The notes under the pieces were generated by a model. It was not told the origin of the DNA, ran no database searches, and saw only the letters and a program-made list of their open reading frames with translations. A program made the translations under genes and the position numbers. From Eubacteriales bacterium (GTDB lineage: Bacteria; Bacillota_A; Clostridia; Lachnospirales; Lachnospiraceae), in the NCBI GenBank assembly GCA_030527765.1, contig JAUNAE010000156.1, positions 1 through 8,489 of the forward strand: a stretch of 8,489 bases of DNA. Reading direction: 5' to 3'. Positions 6,669-8,489 of the stretch are shown here, in pieces (position 1 is the stretch's first letter; every line of letters starts with the position of its first letter).

Positions 6669-7358
6669 TTATGCCTGGAAATAATATCCGACTCCCCATT
6701 TTGTATGAACATATTTCGGTTCGCTTGGATTCACTTCAATTTTTTCACGAAGACGACGAATATGTACATCCACAGTTCTTACATCACCCGGATACTCATA
6801 TCCCCATACGATGTTCAGAAGGTTTTCTCTGCTGTATACCTTGTTTGGATTCAGCACAAGAAGTTCCAGTACATCGAATTCCTTCGCGGTCAGGTTAATC
6901 TCTTTGCCCGCAATAAACACACGGCGTCCTTCGCAATCCATCTTGAGATCACCGACTTCCAGTGTTTTTGCCTTCTCTTTCTCACTGCTCTCCGTATTTG
7001 CCCGGCGCATAATTGCCTTGATACGCGCTTTTACTTCCAGAATATTGAATGGTTTTGTGATATAATCATCTGCTCCGTATTCCAGACCGAGAATCTTATC
7101 CATATCCTCGCCCTTTGCAGTCAGCATTACAATCGGAACATTGGAAAAACCACGGATCTGCTGACACACCTCAAGGCCGTCCATTTTCGGAAGCATCAGG
7201 TCCAGCAAAATGATATCGTACTTCTTGTCTTTTGCCATCTGAACAGCTTCTTCTCCGTCATAGGCACTGTCCACTTCCATTCCCTCCTGCTCAAGGCTGA
7301 AACGAAGTCCCTTTACAATCAGTTTCTCATCATCGACTACCAATACTTTTCTGCTCAT
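6669..7358 (-). CDS. OmpR/PhoB-family response regulator (WalR-like)
   Basis: A 229-residue two-domain regulator. The receiver domain (1-118) has the acidic pair D9-D10, phospho-acceptor D53 in IILLDLMLPKMDG, T80 in VMLTAKG and K102 in YITKPF. A short linker leads to an OmpR-type winged helix (about 132-229), with LTAKEFDVLELL and the recognition-helix region GDVRTVDVHIRRLREKIE followed by WGVGYYF. The recognition helix is very close to that of WalR/YycF, an essential regulator of wall metabolism in Bacilli, but orthology is not proven and the walHIJ neighbours are absent. It should be activated by the downstream kinase and bind direct repeats. Start ATG at 7358 has AAGGAGAGG 3-8 nt ahead, overlapping the comEA stop. 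Its place between comEA and the kinase suggests control of its own unit, but no clear WalR-type repeat was seen in the comEA promoter. Confidence 0.95.
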   Translation of the reverse strand: MSRKVLVVDDEKLIVKGLRFSLEQEGMEVDSAYDGEEAVQMAKDKKYDIILLDLMLPKMDGLEVCQQIRGFSNVPIVMLTAKGEDMDKILGLEYGADDYITKPFNILEVKARIKAIMRRANTESSEKEKAKTLEVGDLKMDCEGRRVFIAGKEINLTAKEFDVLELLVLNPNKVYSRENLLNIVWGYEYPGDVRTVDVHIRRLREKIEVNPSEPKYVHTKWGVGYYFQA

Positions 7359-7361
7359 TTA

Positions 7362-7370
7362 CCTCTCCTT
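7362..7370 (-). promoter_or_regulatory. Ribosome binding site of the response regulator, overlapping the comEA stop
   Basis: AAGGAGAGG (minus strand) immediately before the ATG at 7356-7358. Its first two bases are part of the comEA TAA at 7369-7371, so stop and ribosome binding site are fused (TAAGGAG). Confidence 0.8.
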
Positions 7371-8010
7371 ATCTGACTGTGATTTCATCTTCTATCTTTC
7401 GAAAAGTGCCCTCTTTGATTCCTTCTACATTCATCAATTCTTCTATAGAAGAAAAGGCACCATGACTCTCCCGATATTGTATAATGGCTTTTGCTTTGGC
7501 CTGGCCGATTCCTGTCAAAGTGCAAAGCTCTGACTCATCTGCAGAATTCAAATCCACCTTGCCATCTGTACTTTCTGTTCCCTGCGAAGTCAGAAGACCG
7601 GTATCTTCCGTCACATTCTTCTGTACCTCTTCCTTCGTCGGAATCCGGATCTGCTCTCCGTCCAAAAGCACTGCCGCCTGGTTTATTGCTTCCGGATATG
7701 CTTCCGGCAAACAGCCTCCTGCTGCTTCCAGAAGTTTAAAGACGCGATCCCCCGACTGCATCTTGTAGACTCCCGGATTTGAAACAGCTCCCTGCACATC
7801 CACATAAATGTACGTTTCCAATGATTCCTGCTCTTCTGTGATTTCCGGCTCTCGGGTTACCGTTACCTCTTCCAGATAGGCTTCTGTCCTGGCTCTGCAT
7901 CCCGAAATTCCCGTCGTCGAAACAGCACAACTCATCCAAAAAAGAATAAGGATTGAAAAGGAAGTTCTTTTTCTCTCCTTGTTTCCATCATCCATTGTCC
8001 ATTTTTTCAT
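7369..8010 (-). CDS. comEA: Competence protein ComEA, helix-hairpin-helix DNA receptor, putative lipoprotein
   Basis: A 213-residue protein. After a basic n-region (MKKWTMDDGNKERKR) and a hydrophobic stretch (about 17-35) comes GISGC, a fitting lipobox with C38. An acidic linker leads to an SLBB domain (about 66-126, YVDVQGAVSNPGVY). A C-terminal tandem helix-hairpin-helix region (about 151-211) follows, with hairpins LTGIGQAKAKAI and VEGIKEGTFRKI and the typical VDLNSAD lead. The ComEA family binds incoming double-stranded DNA at the outer face of the membrane and passes it to ComEC, encoded in the same unit. Bacillus ComEA is anchored by a membrane helix, so the lipobox is a notable difference. 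The ATG at 8010 has AGGAGGA (8021-8027) 10 nt upstream; the next ATG, at residue 6, is worse placed. First gene of the unit. Confidence 0.93.
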   Translation of the reverse strand: MKKWTMDDGNKERKRTSFSILILFWMSCAVSTTGISGCRARTEAYLEEVTVTREPEITEEQESLETYIYVDVQGAVSNPGVYKMQSGDRVFKLLEAAGGCLPEAYPEAINQAAVLLDGEQIRIPTKEEVQKNVTEDTGLLTSQGTESTDGKVDLNSADESELCTLTGIGQAKAKAIIQYRESHGAFSSIEELMNVEGIKEGTFRKIEDEITVR

Positions 8011-8082
8011 TGTCTTCGGGTCCTCCTGCTAATTACAATAAATAGGAAGGAATTCCCCAAAGTCTCATATAAACCATAGTTC

Positions 8083-8111
8083 ATTTTAACGAAGTATCCC
8101 ATTTTTTACAA
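8083..8111 (-). promoter_or_regulatory. Probable sigma-A-type promoter of the comEA unit
   Basis: On the minus strand, -35 TTGTAA (8106-8111, four of six), a 17-nt spacer and -10 TAAAAT (8083-8088, five of six). Transcription would start near 8076, giving a leader of about 65 nt to the comEA ATG. It sits just downstream of the TM2-gene terminator, which is where an operon promoter would be expected. The leader contains an 8-bp palindrome, GGAATTCC (8049-8056), but no recognised riboswitch. Confidence 0.5.
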
Positions 8112-8123
8112 TACTTTTGACAT

Positions 8124-8153
8124 AAAAAGGGCTGTCGATTTCTCGACAGCCCC
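8124..8153 (-). terminator. Intrinsic terminator of the TM2-domain gene
   Basis: A perfect 10-bp stem GGGCTGTCGA / TCGACAGCCC (8143-8152 and 8129-8138) closed by a GAAA tetraloop when read on the minus strand, followed by TTTTTA (8123-8128). It starts 8 nt after the TM2 stop codon. On the plus strand the stem is followed by CAATTTTT, so it could also stop opposing transcription weakly. It separates the TM2 gene from the comEA unit. Confidence 0.92.
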
Positions 8154-8160
8154 AATTTTT

Positions 8161-8489
8161 CTACCTTAATGGCAGTCCGTTCGCATCTTTAATACTTCCC
8201 GTCAGTATCATAATGAAATCCACAAACGCCCAGACTCCGACTCCAATTACAATGAAAATTCCAAAAATAAGAATTGAAGTCAGAATTCCAAATACCGTAA
8301 GTCCAACCATGACTCCCCCAAGAGCCGAATGTCCAAGATAAAATCTGTGCACTCCGAAGCCACCGAAAAACAGGCACAAAAGCGCCGCAGTCAGTTTACT
8401 CTTGTCAGAAACCGGCATCATTCCTCCCGGATACATTCCGGAACCATAGTAACCGCCGCCGTTTGGATAACCTCCGTTCGGATAGCCTC
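8161..8489 (-). CDS. TM2-domain membrane protein (5' end beyond window)
   Basis: The frame is open to the right edge, leaving 108 visible residues. The visible N-terminal part is GYPNGGYPNGGGYYGSGMYPGG-like low-complexity sequence. It is followed by a TM2 domain: SDKSKLTAALLCLFFGGFG, then VHRFYLGHSALGGVM, two hydrophobic segments separated by a short turn, VWAFVDFIMILTGSIKDANG and a short tail. The motif GxFGxHRFYLG plus the second segment ending in 'D...ilt' is diagnostic of TM2 (Pfam TM2). Molecular function is not established for bacterial members. An ATG at 8436 could be proposed as start, but it lacks a ribosome binding site and the Gly/Tyr/Pro-rich lead continues in frame upstream, which is typical of this family. 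It ends in TAG at 8161-8163 just before a strong terminator, so it is not part of the comEA unit. Confidence 0.88.
   Translation of the reverse strand, partial: GYPNGGYPNGGGYYGSGMYPGGMMPVSDKSKLTAALLCLFFGGFGVHRFYLGHSALGGVMVGLTVFGILTSILIFGIFIVIGVGVWAFVDFIMILTGSIKDANGLPLR
8458..8487 (-). repeat. Two tandem 15-nt units coding for GYPNG
   Basis: Reading the minus strand, GGCTATCCGAACGGA and GGTTATCCAAACGGC are adjacent in-frame units encoding GYPNG twice at the N-terminal side of the TM2 protein. They differ only at third codon positions, so the protein repeat is better kept than the DNA repeat. More units may lie beyond the edge. Confidence 0.7.

Noticed and set aside
6510..7376. A long plus-strand open frame (288 codons) opposite the kinase and response regulator
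   Set aside because: It lies antisense to two genes with intact family motifs, has no ribosome binding site or recognisable domain, and its composition (many His, Phe, Cys, Ile) is typical of an antisense shadow.
8032..8060. Second promoter candidate for comEA (TTGGGG, 17 nt, TGTAAT)
   Set aside because: Its start point would fall inside the comEA ribosome binding site; the candidate at 8083-8111 gives a sensible leader.
8117..8122. Perfect TTGACA on the plus strand
   Set aside because: No -10 element at 16-18 nt, it overlaps the terminator, and no plus-strand gene follows.
8011..8128. WalR-type double TGTWAH repeat in front of comEA
   Set aside because: Single half-sites (TGTAAA, TGTAAT) occur, but neither has a second half at 5-nt spacing.
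1..8489. Frequent TTCCGGAA-like words across the window
   Set aside because: They fall in coding sequence as common Ser-Gly, Pro-Glu and Phe-Arg type codon pairs with irregular spacing, so they look like codon bias and not a repeat family.

Overview
The window looks like a chromosomal segment of a low-to-mid GC Gram-positive anaerobe, most likely a Clostridia member of the Lachnospiraceae type. This is inferred from the gene content (ComEA/ComEC, a GerMN-domain protein, a DUF1292 protein, a TM2 protein, a chromosomal TraX-family protein), strong AGGAGG-type ribosome binding sites and tight gene packing. All ten genes I support lie on the minus strand, so transcription runs from high to low coordinates. 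I see no RNA gene, mobile element, CRISPR array or attachment site, and no gene-free stretch above about 150 bases.

Region 8161-8489 holds the 3' part of a TM2-domain membrane protein with a Gly/Tyr/Pro-rich N-terminus, cut by the window edge. It ends at a strong intrinsic terminator (10-bp stem, GAAA loop, T run). Just downstream is a plausible sigma-A-type promoter (TTGTAA, 17 nt, TAAAAT) for the next unit.

Region 8010-2023 is one compact unit: comEA, an OmpR/PhoB-type response regulator, its HAMP sensor histidine kinase, a GerMN-domain protein, and full-length comEC. Junctions are 10 nt or less, or overlapping, with stop codons buried in the next gene's Shine-Dalgarno sequence or a 4-nt ATGA overlap. 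ComEA (DNA receptor) and ComEC (DNA channel plus nuclease-like domain) are the membrane part of a DNA-uptake machine. Here a two-component system and a cell-envelope/spore-type GerMN protein are interleaved between them. This arrangement is the most interesting aspect of the window.

After a 132-nt gap with a possible extended -10 promoter comes a second compact run: a DUF1292 protein, a GNAT acetyltransferase, an MntP-type manganese exporter and a TraX-family membrane protein that runs off the left edge. These junctions are 1-3 nt. No terminator is evident between comEC and this run, so read-through is possible.

Two edge genes (TraX at 1-496 and the TM2 protein at 8161-8489) are real but incomplete. 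Three genes are best read from starts inside longer open frames or at window-internal ATGs chosen by their ribosome binding sites (mntP at 1093, GNAT at 1619, DUF1292 at 1890). Functions are assigned from family motifs read by eye; no database search was possible.
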